Assembly: GCA_025345505.1 (NCBI GenBank)
Contig: JANVCC010000152.1
Span: 372,001-436,000, forward strand
From: Todiramphus chloris collaris
Lineage: Eukaryota; Chordata; Aves; Coraciiformes; Alcedinidae
DNA length: 64,000 nt
Reading direction: 5' to 3'
The translations under genes and the position numbers were made by a program. Below, in pieces: positions 1 to 12,292 of the stretch. Position 1 is the first letter of the stretch. Each line of letters begins with the position of its first letter. The notes below the pieces were generated by a model, which was not told the DNA's origin, made no database searches, and worked only from the letters and a program-made list of their open reading frames with translations.

Positions 1-1999
1 ATATATATATAATTTTCAATTACTTTTTTTATTTGATGCTTATACTACTAACAATTTCTTTTGTATGCTAAAAATCACAGACAAAAGGCTATCTATTTCT
101 GTCAGTGATTCAAATTTAAATATTCCTTTAAAGGAGTACGAATGATGAGGCAAAAGTTAACCAGCAGATAGGGGTCAAGATACTTTCAAAGTCAAAACTG
201 GAATCATGACCCTAGCTGATAACACCTGCACACAAAATTCTGGACTTGAAAAACACAAACAGAGATTCAAAAAACTCTGAATCGTCTTTGTCTTTGCCTT
301 TACTCTTTGTTGGTTTTCTTTTTCTGATATAATTTTATCATATCAGGTGCACAACAACTCAGAAACAGCTATGCTACCAGCCCCCAAGGAAGTTTGCTGT
401 AATCTTGAGATATGTTCTATGCCTATAAAATATCCCAACAATCTTCTTACTCAGATAGTGAGAAAATGTATAGAGTAAATACCTATGTTCCTCATATTTG
501 CTCACAAAGACTGATTTATTATTGCCTTGATTCTGATATTTTACTGCAGTTCAAATGGAGTGTGAAATGGTGTCACTCTGATTTTGAGTGATTTTGGTGT
601 TACATTAGTTTTGCATGCATGATGGCACATGGCTTCATTGAACATATCTAACTCTTTTGATTGTCTCAGCTACAAGTCCAAACACAATGTGTCTTACTAA
701 GACCCCAGAAGTACAGTCAAACTTCAGCCACATGGTTACTGAACCCTTAAAGCAGCGTTATGCACCATAGAGAACCTATATTGCTTCTGACATCTATGTT
801 GAAGAGATACTTTCCTGCATTATCTTAAAATTATCTCAATATCCAGAGTTCAGAGTAGCCTTCAGAATGCAAAATGTAAAGTCATAGGACTCTCTGAAGG
901 CATTCAATGAAAACAATATAAATAAAACAGTTAAATGTAAAAGGTAGATCAATATTGTAATTATCATTTATTATCATTTATTATTTATAAAATAAGCATA
1001 CTGAGATGAATTCAGCCCCTCACAACTCCATTGATTTCAGGAATAAGTCTGGTGCAATAAATTTCTATAATTTATATATAATATCTCAGCTTTATTTCTT
1101 TCTTCAACTTCATTTCATAGATCCAAAGCTTTGTTTAATGTTCTATCTTTTCCTCTGCACTAGCTTTACAATTTTGAATTTACCTATCCAGATAAAGTCC
1201 TTGTTCATCTTTCTGTGTTTAGATCTCCTTCATCACTGTATCTGCCTTTTCTGGCTTCTTCACCTTTCATTTCATTATTTTCCTGTCCCATTGTGTCTTA
1301 GAATACCTTTCAGATATAGGAGTTTCCTTCTGTGACAGTTTCCAAGGTTTTCTTGCATCTCTATCAGTTTTTTTCATGCTCTCCATTTCAAGGCTCAGAA
1401 CAACTGATTATCCATTCCATTTCTCCAAGTTTCTCAATGCTTTATACAAGATTATTTCTTAATTATATTCTTTAACTACTGACAGTTCTGTCTTATGTCA
1501 TGCTACCCTTACCTTTCAGTATAGTGTACAGGTCAACTATTTCCTTTTGCTAGATATGCCTGCCTGGTTTCTGACAGTGGTGCCCACTTCTACCCACTGT
1601 CTCTAAAAAAGTGCATCCACCCATGCAGTTGCTAGGTAATAGACCTGACAACAATCCAGTGCTACTCTGTACAGTCACTTGTTGCAGGTATGGTTATTCT
1701 GACTCTCCCACAATTCATCAAGGTTCCCACAGATGCACAAATCTGGTTTTTTAAGCACTGTAGTTTTAACTGAAATTATCAAATCTACTGGACACATCAA
1801 AAGGTATATTAATCATTAATAATCTAAACTCAGATGGGATTAAAAAAAATCAAAAACAGATGGCAAGCCTAAAATAAGTCTGTCCATGGTGGCAAAAAAA
1901 AGAGTCTAAAAAGAGAACAGCAACATTAACAGCAGCATAGGGGTTCTTGCAGCTTAGTTACAAAAACAATGGATCCAAACTCTCAGTAGAGTCAGATGA
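1..1999. other. AT-rich non-coding stretch
   Basis: I see no gene in this stretch. It opens with a short (AT)n run and contains T-rich and A-rich blocks. The longest open frame (1006-1335, plus strand) is rich in Phe, Leu and Ile, as expected when T-rich non-coding DNA is translated, and has no recognisable domain. A TTATCATTTA unit is repeated around 960-983. No repeat family is recognised. Confidence 0.6.
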
Positions 2000-2370
2000 C
2001 TTGTAGTGGGTCCATAGGAAGGCCATAAAAATGATGGGAGGGACAGAACAACTCTCCTATGAAGAAAGACTGAGAAATCTGTGGTTGTATAGTCTTCAGA
2101 CTTTAGGCTTTACTGTGGACTTTTAGTACTTATAGAGGGCCTATAAGAAAGATGGGGACAGTTTTTTAACACAGCCTGTTGTGCCAAGACAAGGGCTAAT
2201 GGTTTTAAACTAAAAAATGGTAGATTTAGACTAGATATAAGGAAGACATTTTTTACAGTGAGAGTGGTGAGACATTGGCACAAGTTGTCCAAAGAGGTTG
2301 TAGATGCCCCATGGAAACATTCTCAAGGTCAGGTTGGTTAGGGCTCTGAGCAACCTGATCTAGTTGAAAA
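2000..2370 (+). mobile_element. CR1 LINE, 5' part of the outer (older) copy
   Basis: This is the 3' region of a plus-strand CR1 non-LTR retrotransposon. Visible CR1 blocks, in order, are a GTCCA-type block before ATGATGGGAG, the CTCCTATGAAGAAAGACTGAG block, the GGTTTTAAACTAAAAAATGG block, the GATATAAGGAAGACATT block and GCTCTGAGCAACCTGATCTAG. The copy is truncated at the 5' end and many point changes break its reading frame. It stops abruptly where a minus-strand CR1 begins, and its expected last segment resumes at about 2911. That identifies it as the host of a nested insertion. The CR1 identity is firm; the subfamily is not determined. Confidence 0.9.
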
Positions 2371-2909
2371 TCACAGAATCACAGAATGTTAAGGGTTGGA
2401 AGGGATCTCAAAAGATCATCTAGTCCAACCCCCCTGCCAGAGCAGGACCACCTAGAGCAGGTCATATAGTAACGTGTCCAGGAGGGTTTTAAATGTCTCC
2501 AGAGAAGGAGACAACTCTGGGCAGCCTGTTCCAGTGCTCTGTCACCCCCCCCAGTGAAAAAGTTTTTCCTTATGTTTCTGTGGAACCTCTTATACTCCAG
2601 CTTGCACTCGTTGCCCCTTGCCCTATCCATGGACATACCAGAGAAGAGCCTGACACTAGCCCTTTACACATTTATAAACATTAATGAGGTCACCCCTCAG
2701 TCTCCTCTTCTCCAAGACAAAGAGACCCATGTCCCTCATCCTTTCCTCATAAGGGAGGTGTTCTACTCCCTTAATCATCTTAGTGGCTCTGTGTTGGACT
2801 CTTTCAAGCGGTTCCATGTCCTTCTTGAACTGAGAGGCCCAGAACTGAACACGATATTCCAGATGAGATCTCACCAGGGCAGAGCATAGGGGGAGGGGAA
2901 CCTCTCTCT
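2371..2909 (-). mobile_element. CR1 LINE, nested minus-strand copy
   Basis: Read on the plus strand, the copy starts with TCACAGAATCACAGAATG, the reverse complement of the CR1 3' tail. It continues with GGTTGGAAGGGATCTC and CATCTAGTCCAACCCCC, so the element lies on the minus strand with its 3' end at 2371. It runs about 540 bp to CCTCTCTCT at 2909, where it is truncated at the 5' end. It splits an older plus-strand CR1. Its own frame is better kept than that of its host, in line with a later insertion. I see no clear target-site duplication, which is usual for CR1. Confidence 0.92.
2656..2874 (-). pseudogene. CR1 ORF2 C-terminal remnant
   Basis: This is an open minus-strand frame of about 72 codons within the nested CR1. 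It contains the segment [18 protein letters not shown] followed by [12 protein letters not shown] and [12 protein letters not shown]. These match the region just after the reverse transcriptase domain of CR1 ORF2. Intact CR1 elements usually have Cys in the LEYCVQFW motif; here it is Arg. The remnant has no endonuclease or RT catalytic core and cannot be functional. Confidence 0.85.
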
Positions 2910-2910
2910 A

Positions 2911-2950
2911 CCAGTGCATTGCAGGAGGGTTGGAGTAGATAACCTTTCAC
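2911..2950 (+). mobile_element. CR1 LINE, 3' remainder of the outer copy
   Basis: The sequence GCAGGAGGGTTGGAGTAGAT followed by AACCTTT is the segment that normally follows the GATCTAGTTGAAGATGTCCC-type block in plus-strand CR1; compare the intact order at 41480-41550. It continues the outer copy interrupted at 2370. Roughly ten bases expected at the junction appear to be missing, and the terminal tail units are not visible. Confidence 0.75.
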
Positions 2951-5900
2951 CAAGAAAAAAATCTCCAGATAGTGCAGCACAGAAAGAGTCAAAGTATCAG
3001 TCTAGAAACATAGGAGAAGTGTTAAATAAGCCTGCAGTGACAACTGAAAGCAGGCAGCTTTACTAGTACTATTACCAGAAATTTTCAAACTTTTGCAGTA
3101 AACTTGTACAGAAATGTCTAATTATGGGGTCATTTCAGAATATGGAAGGGCAATATGCTTCATATAAAAAAGATGAAAAGAACTAAAAAAGACAACCAAA
3201 AAGTAGGTGCACAGTCAGATTAATGGGATGACAACTTTAGAAAAATTGGAGTTTTGGTGATACCTTTGAAGTGATTTGTTTGTGAATATAAAAAATAACA
3301 TAAGTGACCAAAAAATCAAACTGAGAGTGCCTCTTTGTAAAGAAAAGCAGCTGAAATGGGGTGTAAATCTTGGAAAAAATTCTTCTCCTGAAGTATAGGA
3401 GGGATTTCATGGAAAGCAGAATATAGGCTTAAATATAGGCTTAAAATGCTGCTCTTTTTATTTCCTAAGCAATTTCCCAAGCAATTTCCCAAGCTGCTGG
3501 GGTAACTACAAAGGAAAGCAACTCTCTGGTCAGCCACTTTCAGACCTCTTCACCTAAAAATCCCATCAGCTGTGGCCTGAGCTTGCTGCCCACTCAGACC
3601 CTGTTGAAATGCCTAATGGTCTTCATTGGCCAGCTCTCATTGACGATGAACTCAGTGCATGCTGGCATTGCTTGTTCTGCAGGCATTTTTAGGTAACATA
3701 CAAATACAATGGATAGAATTGAGGTTTCCAAAGCCTGGAAAGGTGATATGCCTGCTGCCTACACCAGATAAAATGAATACCACTTCCACCTACAGTCCCT
3801 AACTTCTGGGGTAAATTATGAACCTTGTAAGAAAAGTCAATCTAATTAAAATAGTACCAGGATACAGAGCCATAAAGAGGAATAATTAAAACATAAACCT
3901 GATACCACAAACTAAAACAGAGCAAGGACAGAATGATCACACAGGGGGAAATATAAAGGTCTTTTAATCAAAGCAGATTGACATTAAATGAAAGAATTAA
4001 AAAAAAAAAAAAAGATAAAGAGCTTTAAATGTAAAACAAGGGAAAAAGCAAGAGAAACTCTGTGCTGCTTCTGAAGCAGTCAGGAATAAAAAATACAATG
4101 AACCAGTGAACAAATATAAATCTTTAAGCAAAACAAAAGACAAATGGATAAGAGGAGCCTACCAAAATAGATTCCTAATACATTGTTACTTTATGGGAGA
4201 GTAGGACAGATATTTGTCTGAATTTTTATTAGTTTAACTCCTGTGCCACAATGGTGCAGAAGGATATAATTTTCTTTGCTTAAACCTGACAGCAAATGGA
4301 GGTACTGAGTGTGATACTAAAGATTGAGAGCATATTTTTCATCACATGGGTGCACTGAGGTCCTTGAAAAAAGCTGAGTAAGAACTTCACATATCTTTTC
4401 CTCATTTTAGATGTGTGACTAAAGAGGTTACTGGCCTTCTCAGCTTCTGGTTACTGGTCACTTCCCCTTACAGACCTTACCACCCTCTCCAGTCTGCTAG
4501 CTCTGTAACTAGGAAGGAATTAAAGCCGCTCAGCATATTTAATACTAAATTTAAGAATCTACCAGCTTCATTCTTTTTTTTCCCACTTTTTTTTTTTTCT
4601 AATATGAGGAAAAGAAAATTGCAAATCAAACAGATTGGAGCTGTGGTAACCTCCAGCAGGAAGCAGGAGCAAGCAGAAGTTGCTTTTCAAGCTGGTGTCA
4701 CCATATCCAGAAGGCAATTTATAAGCAAGCTGCTCCTTACATAAGTGGCAAGGGTTGCTTGTAAGGCTAGGTTTTCACAGCCTGTACTTGTGAGCAGGTA
4801 AGATTTTCTCAAAAGGAGTAGAGTGAAGGGAGCATTGAAAATAGACTTTGAAAGAACCTGATCAGACCCTGTACTCAGCAGGTATGTGTCTCAAAGATTT
4901 AACTGTGAAACAGTGCTAACTGCAAGCCTCTTTGGAGCAATTACTGGGTTAATATGGGCATGAAATTGTAGCATAGACACAGGAAGACAAGGCTGGATGT
5001 AGTAAAATTGCCTGTCACTGTGAAAAGCCTTGAACCTCATCATAATGATCATAAAGGAGAATGAATCTCACAAATGCACTGTTAATATACTGGTCATGGT
5101 TTAATGAAACATGAGTCAAATGAACTTGAAAGATCCCAGTCCCAGTCCAAACTACTGATCCTGAGAAGTACTCTGTTCTGCAAGAGACTACTTTTTCTGC
5201 CTGTCTGTGGAGTATGAGGCATGTTAAAATCTGACTTAGAAGGATTTTGGAAAAAAAAGGTTAATAATATTTTACTGCTGCTGCATGGTGATGTTGCCAA
5301 TGTGCAAATTATGAATGGGATCTGGTTTGAGATTTGGACAGTCTTATTCATGTTGGAGAGTAGTACCCTTTTCCAACACAGAGAAGTGACTTGTATGAGT
5401 AGTGATAACAATATCACTGGAAGCTGCATTAAAAGCAAAATCTCTCCAATATAGGTCTCCACAATCTGTATCCAATTTGTAGAGTTGGTTAGTTAGGGTT
5501 CAGGGTGAACTTTGTGCTAAGTTAAAGAACCAAGCCTAGTTTATACCTTCCGGGATTACTGTTTATTTTTAAAAAGCAAAGCAACAGATCTAGTTTAAGT
5601 CAATACATGCACTAATAGCACTAAATAGCTGAGTACATCTCAGTCAAAATCACATTAAATGGACCATCACAGTAATCACCTGGTACACTGCAGATGGACT
5701 AATACACTCCTGGACAGTCAGAGGCTTGAACTAACACTGAATGGGAGAAGGTGCAGTTGCACTGGTTTAACTGTGCAAACTGGTGCTCCATGCTTCTCAG
5801 TGTTAAGCATTATTTCAATTTAACACCTCTGTTCATCAATTGCCATCTTCTACATATTCAGCCAGCTCATATAAATATGATTTAAATGTTTGATAAGAAA

Positions 5901-8900
5901 CTTTTTTTCTTTCTATGAGAAAATATTTTTGTCCCAAATTGGTCCTATCAAGAAAAAAATACATAGATTTCTCATTCATCCCCTTTGTCCTGGCAATGAA
6001 GGAACATTTTTTTTATTTCTAAAACAAGAACAACTTCTGCTGTACAAGTCATACCTGACTATGACAGTTAAGAACAGTCATTGTCATGAGGTCTTCTGAA
6101 AGACTAAGTGCCACAATCCAGACACTGCTGCTGAGAAAATGCAGATGAAATTCCCTAATCTTGGTCTTGTTGTGGGACAATTCTTCTTCATTTGAATAAA
6201 AGCATCACAGGGAAAAAAGAAAAAAAAAAAAAAAAGGAAATAAGGATGTCAAAGAGAGGATTCCAAAGCATAGGTCTGACGTGACCCTATTCTATTAGAG
6301 AAGGAAAATTACCATTATACCATCACCAAAGGAAGCTCTAGCTCAGGTAAACATACCAATATTTACCATTTAATCATTACATCATTTTTGTTACTGACAT
6401 AGTGGAAACTCTGTCCATAGAGGATGGCCTCAAGGTATAGATAGAAAGAAAATAACCACAGATGAGAAAATATTGATGCCAAGGGGTGGATAAATTTCCT
6501 GCTGAAGACAAATGCAGTCTCGTTGGCTTTAATAGGATCAAGCAAAAAGGCAGAGTGTGATTGCATTATGGTAGAATTTATACATTCATTAGAAAGCACA
6601 AATACTGTTCCTTGTTTATATTTAAGTTTTCATTTTAATTGTACCTTAATATGTTTTTCTTGGGAAACAAACAGATGTGACAAATTATGCCAGGGAATTT
6701 GTTATAATAGATGCAAGAACTAAGAGCCTGCTGTGAGCTATCAAATATAGTTGGAGGTCAAAGCCATACTATTTAATTCCTACTTCTGAGCGAGAAATTA
6801 TTCTGGTAATGTTACATGGATACCAAGTTGCATACAGGCATGTGACTATGCAGTTAGTGTGTGAAAATCCTGCAGTGGACTCTTATCACTTTTGTCGTGT
6901 GTGTAAACTGCCTCTTCTCCTGTCATAGCTGTAGTTAAAGTAAAGCCATATACATTGCTTCCAACTTTAATACGTTAAACACTATTTTACAAGTGTCTCT
7001 TTTCTCAAATTTAAATTCTTATTATATGTTCATTTGGAGCCTGCTCTTCCCTCTTGTTTTTTCCATTTCTGAGATCCCAGCAATGGACATTCTGTCTTTG
7101 TGGACATCAGCAGGTTCTTCTATGTCAAATTTATGCATTTAATTGAAATGTATTTATGTTTATACAGAGAGGTATATGATGGCCTCTAGTGGTTCTCTGT
7201 ATGTGTGCAGATACAGTCTTCAGTGCACCTCTCATTTTATGAGTATGCATGCAGGAAGAAATAAAATATTGATGCCCAGCTGTTGTCTTTTATGAACAAA
7301 TCCTTTTGGCAACAGTAAAGAGTGTTGAACAATATGTCCAGCAGAGAGAAGGTGATCTCTTCTATCAAAATATAAGCTGGAATTTTTCAAAGCACTGCTT
7401 AGAATAGTCAATGTAACACAATTGCAAATCAACTAAAATGTCCCTAATCCTTTGGACTGAACATGATAGATTAAATTATTCATTCTGAATGCAGGCAGCC
7501 TTCCTGTATTTGACAGCTAAAATCATAGCAACCTTGCATGCAGAATGGATTCCTCATTCTGTTTCCAGATGAAGAACTATATGATGGTTGACTGTTAGCC
7601 AACAAATCTGTCAATCTCAACTTTCTTCTGAATCACATCCAGATCTGTATAAGATCTCTGCTTTCTTATTAGACTCACTCAATGTATCTGTGCTCTCACT
7701 GATTGAATATATCTGTCTTTCAGCACTTATTGACACTATAACAAATACGTACCCCTAGGGACCTCACTTTGGCCAGAGTTAGCAACTCCCTGATTTGAAT
7801 GGCCATAGAATTAAAATATTACAGATAGCAGCAATCTCTCTCTGAGCATTGCAGGTGTTCAGTTTATGTGCCCCTTAGGATCCTTTTCACATAGGCCTGT
7901 GCACTTCAGAGGACCAGGTCTGCCAACACAACAAGAGAAGCATATTCCATCTCACTCAAACTCTGCTACTCTCTGGAGGATATATTGTTCTAGGCCAGGA
8001 AATATTTTGATTTTCAAATGTAGCTACGCTATGTAGCCAGTTTTCATCCAGAAAAAAACAGACACTGCAGTGAATAGAGTTAGAGCATTAGAATAAAAAA
8101 AAAGATTTGCACCAGGTTAGTTCTCTGAATGGACAAAATAATGCTACACTAGCTTACTTATGTAGTTCTTCAAAGGCCTTTCGATGTACTGGTGTTGGCA
8201 TTTTTGAGGTTATAGGTCCCATGTTTTAGGGATTTTACTTACTTTTGTTCAAAACAAATCTGCATTCCAAATAATTTGGCATCTTCTAGTGTTAACATTT
8301 TTCCACAAGAGAAAAAAGAACCATGGCAACAAGAAAGAATTACATTAAGAACATAAATACCAAGACATTTAAGTTCATTATTCTATTTTTTTTTCCAAGT
8401 TGTTAATTTTGTGGCTTTTTTTCACAAATTTAACCTTTTGTTTGAGACTTGTTAGATGGAAAGGTATAAAGAAAACAAAGAGCTAAAACATTCTACAGAT
8501 ACAGCAGTAGATGACAATCACAACTTTCTACATTAATACAGTTGAGATATGTGCAACTATAGTCTTCAAATACTTCTAATTTTCACAGATGACCAGTTTA
8601 TAGGATTAAACATATACCTGGATGTCCAAGAATAGGATTTCAATGTATTTAAAGACTGAGAGATTAGAATACAAATTCTTGCCATACTTCAGAAAAAAAG
8701 TCTAACAAAAAGCCATTTAGGAAAAAATAATGATAGGTTTTGCTTCTTGCTGTTAAAATCCTACCAACACAATTAATAAACAAGGAGTAAATTATTTGAC
8801 TTCTGGCTTCCCAAGAATTTCAATGGTGAAATATAAGATAATATAGCTGAGGGAAGTTAGACGTGAAAAGAGATGGTTGAAAGGTTGACAACCCTCAGAA

Positions 8901-11548
8901 ATTATCTAAAACCCTTCATTATACATTATCAGGCATTCTAAGGTAATTTAAATAGCATCAGAAAACTGTAATGAAAATACATTTCCAGCTGAGCTCTGTT
9001 GAGATTATTTTTAACCTTACTTGTTCCCAAACAAAGTTTTCTGGATGCAGCTTTCTACATGTGATAATTGCTGCTCATCTACCACACAAGCTCTGTTCCT
9101 ATGTCTCTGTTTATTTGTATTTGTGAAGAAATCCATTTGGAAAGAAAACAACCCAAAATATCATACTATGAAAGGAATATCTTTAAGTAAGGAAGAATTA
9201 CTGCATGAATATTTAAGTGGAATAAAAAAACTAATTAGCTACACATAGCAATGCGAAATAAATATTTTATTTCAAATACTAGTTGATGACAATGTTGAAA
9301 CATTTTCACTTTTGCCTCCACACTCATTCCCCATGGTACAGTGTATTATTTGTTTTGCTGACAACACTCAAACATCTGACATTAGATCACTTTCAATTCA
9401 GAGTGTTAGAACTGAAGACTGAAACTCCAGGGAAGAGGCATTTCAACTTAATGTCAGTTAAGTATAAACTGTCCCTGTGCTGAAAAATAGAAGTGATTTG
9501 AAAGAAGTCCTTTAGATCATCTAGGTTTCTCCAGATCAAAACTGTTGTATGGCTTTATTTAAATCTGACCTTTCCCTTTTGGATTTCTTTGTTGGGACAC
9601 ATGGGTTTACTCACTCTTTTCTAAACTCCACATATGTGAGCAAAAGTCAATTTCAAGCCTAAAACCCAAAATATTATCAAAATCCTTTCAAGACTGTGAC
9701 TAAATGAAATGGCTTTTTTATTACCATAAGAATAAAAAGGGTATCTAATAAAGTTTAGAAGTGCCTACACGAGCAGTATATGGGGGAACAATCACTTATG
9801 CAATGCTATGAAGCATTTTTATATTCTTAGCATACAGAATGCCTTTTTACAGTGTTTTACTGTAAAGATTCATTGATGAGATTGCGTGCTTTATTGTCCT
9901 TTCTTGGACACCATGTGCTCAACTTAAGTGTTTTAGAGAACTGGACAAGATGTGAAGCTGATGATATAGAGCCTATAAAATTGTCCTGATTCACAGGATT
10001 GCTGAGAGCCTTTTGAAGCAATTGTCTCCACAGCTACTTAGAACTGGTGAAAAGAAATCCATTTTCTCACTTACTTACTAGTATGAAATGAAGCATGACC
10101 CAAAACACCTGCCATATACAGCTGTTTGGAAAGTTCAAGAAACTTAAAAAGAAAACAGAAATCAGATTTTCACTTTCTCTTCTATTTTCCTTTTTTTTTT
10201 TCACATTTTGCTTATGAATGGAAACCTTCATTTTAGATCCTTACCCAAGAGAATTTCACTTGCCCAGCACAAGCTGTGATGCCAGCTTCCTTCAAAAGGT
10301 GTGTGGATTCAAAAATATCAAGACCTAATTCTGATCTTATACTCCCACTGAAGATGGGGTGTTATTGAAAGGGAAAGATAAAGATCTGTATTATTATCAG
10401 GAAGCTGATACATTTGTGCTTCACCTATAGCTATTCCTAGGGTACTAGGAGCGTCTGTTTTCCTGTTACTGTTTACAAATGCTGCATTGAAAATCCTATC
10501 CCTAGTGAGGTCAGGAGCAAAACTATTGATTTCTGAGAGACAAGGATTCACACAGTATCTTTATGTATTTTTTTCCTTCTGTGTAGTGATAGATGTGTTT
10601 GTGTTTGGAACAGATAATTAAATTCTCATTGTGCTATAAGCTAGTAATGCTTCTTGGATAATTTTCTAACTCTATATTTAAAGAACCAGACTCTGAAACT
10701 AGGCAAAATCTGTATTTAATTACTCTTCTCTAGACAAATTTGGGTTTTGTCTTTTAAAATTAAAAATCAATCACTTTTTTCCCTTCAAGTAAGATAGCCT
10801 CCTGACATTCTTAGGAAAGTATATGGCAATTAAGCCAGTATTAATAAAATTAGAATTGGATACATCTACAATTTAACTCTTTTGTGATGAACTACAGGAA
10901 AAGATCGTATTTCCATCTTGCAGCAGATGATTGCAAAGGCAGGATACAGTCTAAACTAGAAAAGTAATAATAATAATAATTTAAAAAAAAATATTAAAAT
11001 GGGCAGAAGTTTGCCTAACAAAAAAAAAAATATTTCATTGATGCTTGGACATTAGAAGTAGTTCAGGTTTTGTGAAGAAACTCCAAATCATTAAGTACAA
11101 CTATGCTTCTGGGCATGCTCAGCTGGACCATTGTCTTGGCAGAGGTGAATGTTTTTCTCTCGTGATTCCAGTCCCTGAAACCAATGTCTTTAAAAGACTT
11201 AATTTTGCTATTGTCTTGTTTGAATATGTTTAAACTCCTCAATCGAGGTGGTTTGAAATGCAAATTATAGGACAGTTGTAGCAGATAATTTGTAAATTAG
11301 GACAGCTTTAGCAATCAATAATTGATTGTTAGGATCCCTTATTCTGTGGAAAGTTTACATGGCTAACAGTTCTAGGTAAAGATACCTACATATAGGTATT
11401 ACATATACATCAAACGTCTAAGCTGTCCCACAGTCAATGTGGTCAAACAATGACAAGGACTGACATGGCTCACCCTCAAGTAGATACCTGTAGCAAGATT
11501 CAGTTGCACAAGAATGCGTCTAGTGTTGTTGAAGATGCTCTACATTTT
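2951..11548. other. Non-coding AT-rich sequence with simple tracts
   Basis: I recognise no gene here. Contents worth recording are two perfect 12-bp tandem duplications (3420-3443 and 3467-3490), A runs at 3999-4013 and 6220-6235, an ATA run near 10967-10980, and A-rich sequence at 10982-11034. The open frame at 5094-5462 (minus, 122 codons) has no recognisable domain and overlaps an opposite-strand frame, so I treat it as chance. A region around 5600-5800 may hold a very old repeat, but I cannot name it. Confidence 0.55.
3420..3490. repeat. Two short perfect tandem duplications
   Basis: The 12-mer AATATAGGCTTA occurs twice in a row at 3420-3443. About 24 bases later the 12-mer AAGCAATTTCCC occurs twice in a row at 3467-3490, followed by a partial third copy (AAGC). 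Both are exact. They look like replication-slippage duplications of recent origin, since neither pair has diverged. Confidence 0.9.
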
Positions 11549-11749
11549 TGTCATGGTTAAACCCCAGCCAGCAGCTAAACCCCACACAGCCACTTGCTCT
11601 CTCCCCTCCCACTGGGCTGGGGGAGAGAATCAGAAGGCTAAAAGTGTGAAAACTCTGTCATCAACACTGGTTTCAGCACAAATCCTAAACACAGACCCAC
11701 ATCAGATACTATGAAGAAAATTAAGTCTATCCCAGACAAAACCATCACA
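11549..11749 (-). mobile_element. Internally deleted retroviral LTR (solo remnant)
   Basis: One end, TGTCATGGTTAAACCCCAGC at 11549, and the other end, ending ACCATCACA at 11749, match from memory the two termini of a long terminal repeat that is very common in neoavian birds. The termini keep TG...CA. In that family the TATA box reads on the opposite strand, so I place the LTR on the minus strand. The copy is only about 200 bp. An AACTC/TGTCATC junction near 11655 joins segments that are normally separated by several hundred bases, so the central part, including the promoter, is gone. No gag, pol or env sequence is beside it, as expected for a solo LTR. No exact target duplication is visible. 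The family name is not assigned. Confidence 0.7.
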
Positions 11750-11832
11750 TGAAGTCTTAAAAGGTTGTTAAGGATATTTTTTAGGATTTCTGAGTAATTA
11801 TCATTGCCAAAGGAGAGTGACACTTCAATTTC

Positions 11833-12290
11833 ATTGAGGTACTGGAGTGGGTCCAGAGACAGGCAATGAAGCTGGTGGATGATCTGGACAACATGTCTTA
11901 TGAGTGGCTGAGGGAACTGGGATTGTTTAGCCTGGAGAAAAGGAGATTCAAGGGACACATTATTGCTCTCTGAAACTACATGAAAGAAAGTTGTAGTGAG
12001 GTGGGTGTTGGTTTCTTCTCTCAAGTAACTAGCAATAGGATGAGAGGAAATGGGCTTAAGTTGCACCGGAGGAGGTTTAGATTGGATATCGAGAAAAACT
12101 TCTTAATCATAAAAATTGTAAAACATTGGAACAGACTGCCCAGGGAGATGGTGGAGGCACAATCCCTGGAGGTGTTCAAAAATCACGTAGATGTGGCACT
12201 TCAGGACATCATTTTGTGGTCATGGTAGTGTTGGATTGACAGTTGGACTTGACAGTTGGTCTTTTACAACCTTAATGATTCTATAATTCT
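11833..12290 (+). mobile_element. CR1 LINE, 5'-truncated copy
   Basis: This is a plus-strand CR1 3' region. Blocks in order are GAGGTACTGGAGTGGGTCCA, AACATGTCTTATGAGTGGCT, GGGATTGTTTAGCCTGGAGA, GCACCGGAGGAGGTTTAGAT, CATTGGAACAGACTGCCCAG, and the tail AATGATTCTATAATTCT ending at 12290. It differs from the other copies in block details such as AACATGTCTTATGAG and GAGGTGGGTGTTGG, so it probably belongs to a different CR1 subfamily. A fragment of the coding frame is open from 11980 to 12228 but is not functional. The copy begins about 80 bp after the LTR remnant. Confidence 0.93.
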
Positions 12291-12292
12291 AT

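Noticed and set aside
5094-5462. 122-codon minus-strand open frame as a possible gene
   Set aside because: It has no recognisable domain, overlaps a plus-strand frame over the same bases, and several frames of this length are expected by chance in 64 kb of AT-rich DNA.
5600-5800. Ancient MITE-like repeat around the CACTGGTTTAACTGTGCAAA word
   Set aside because: The short imperfect inverted repeat and the faint resemblance to reptile elements are not enough to name or bound a feature.
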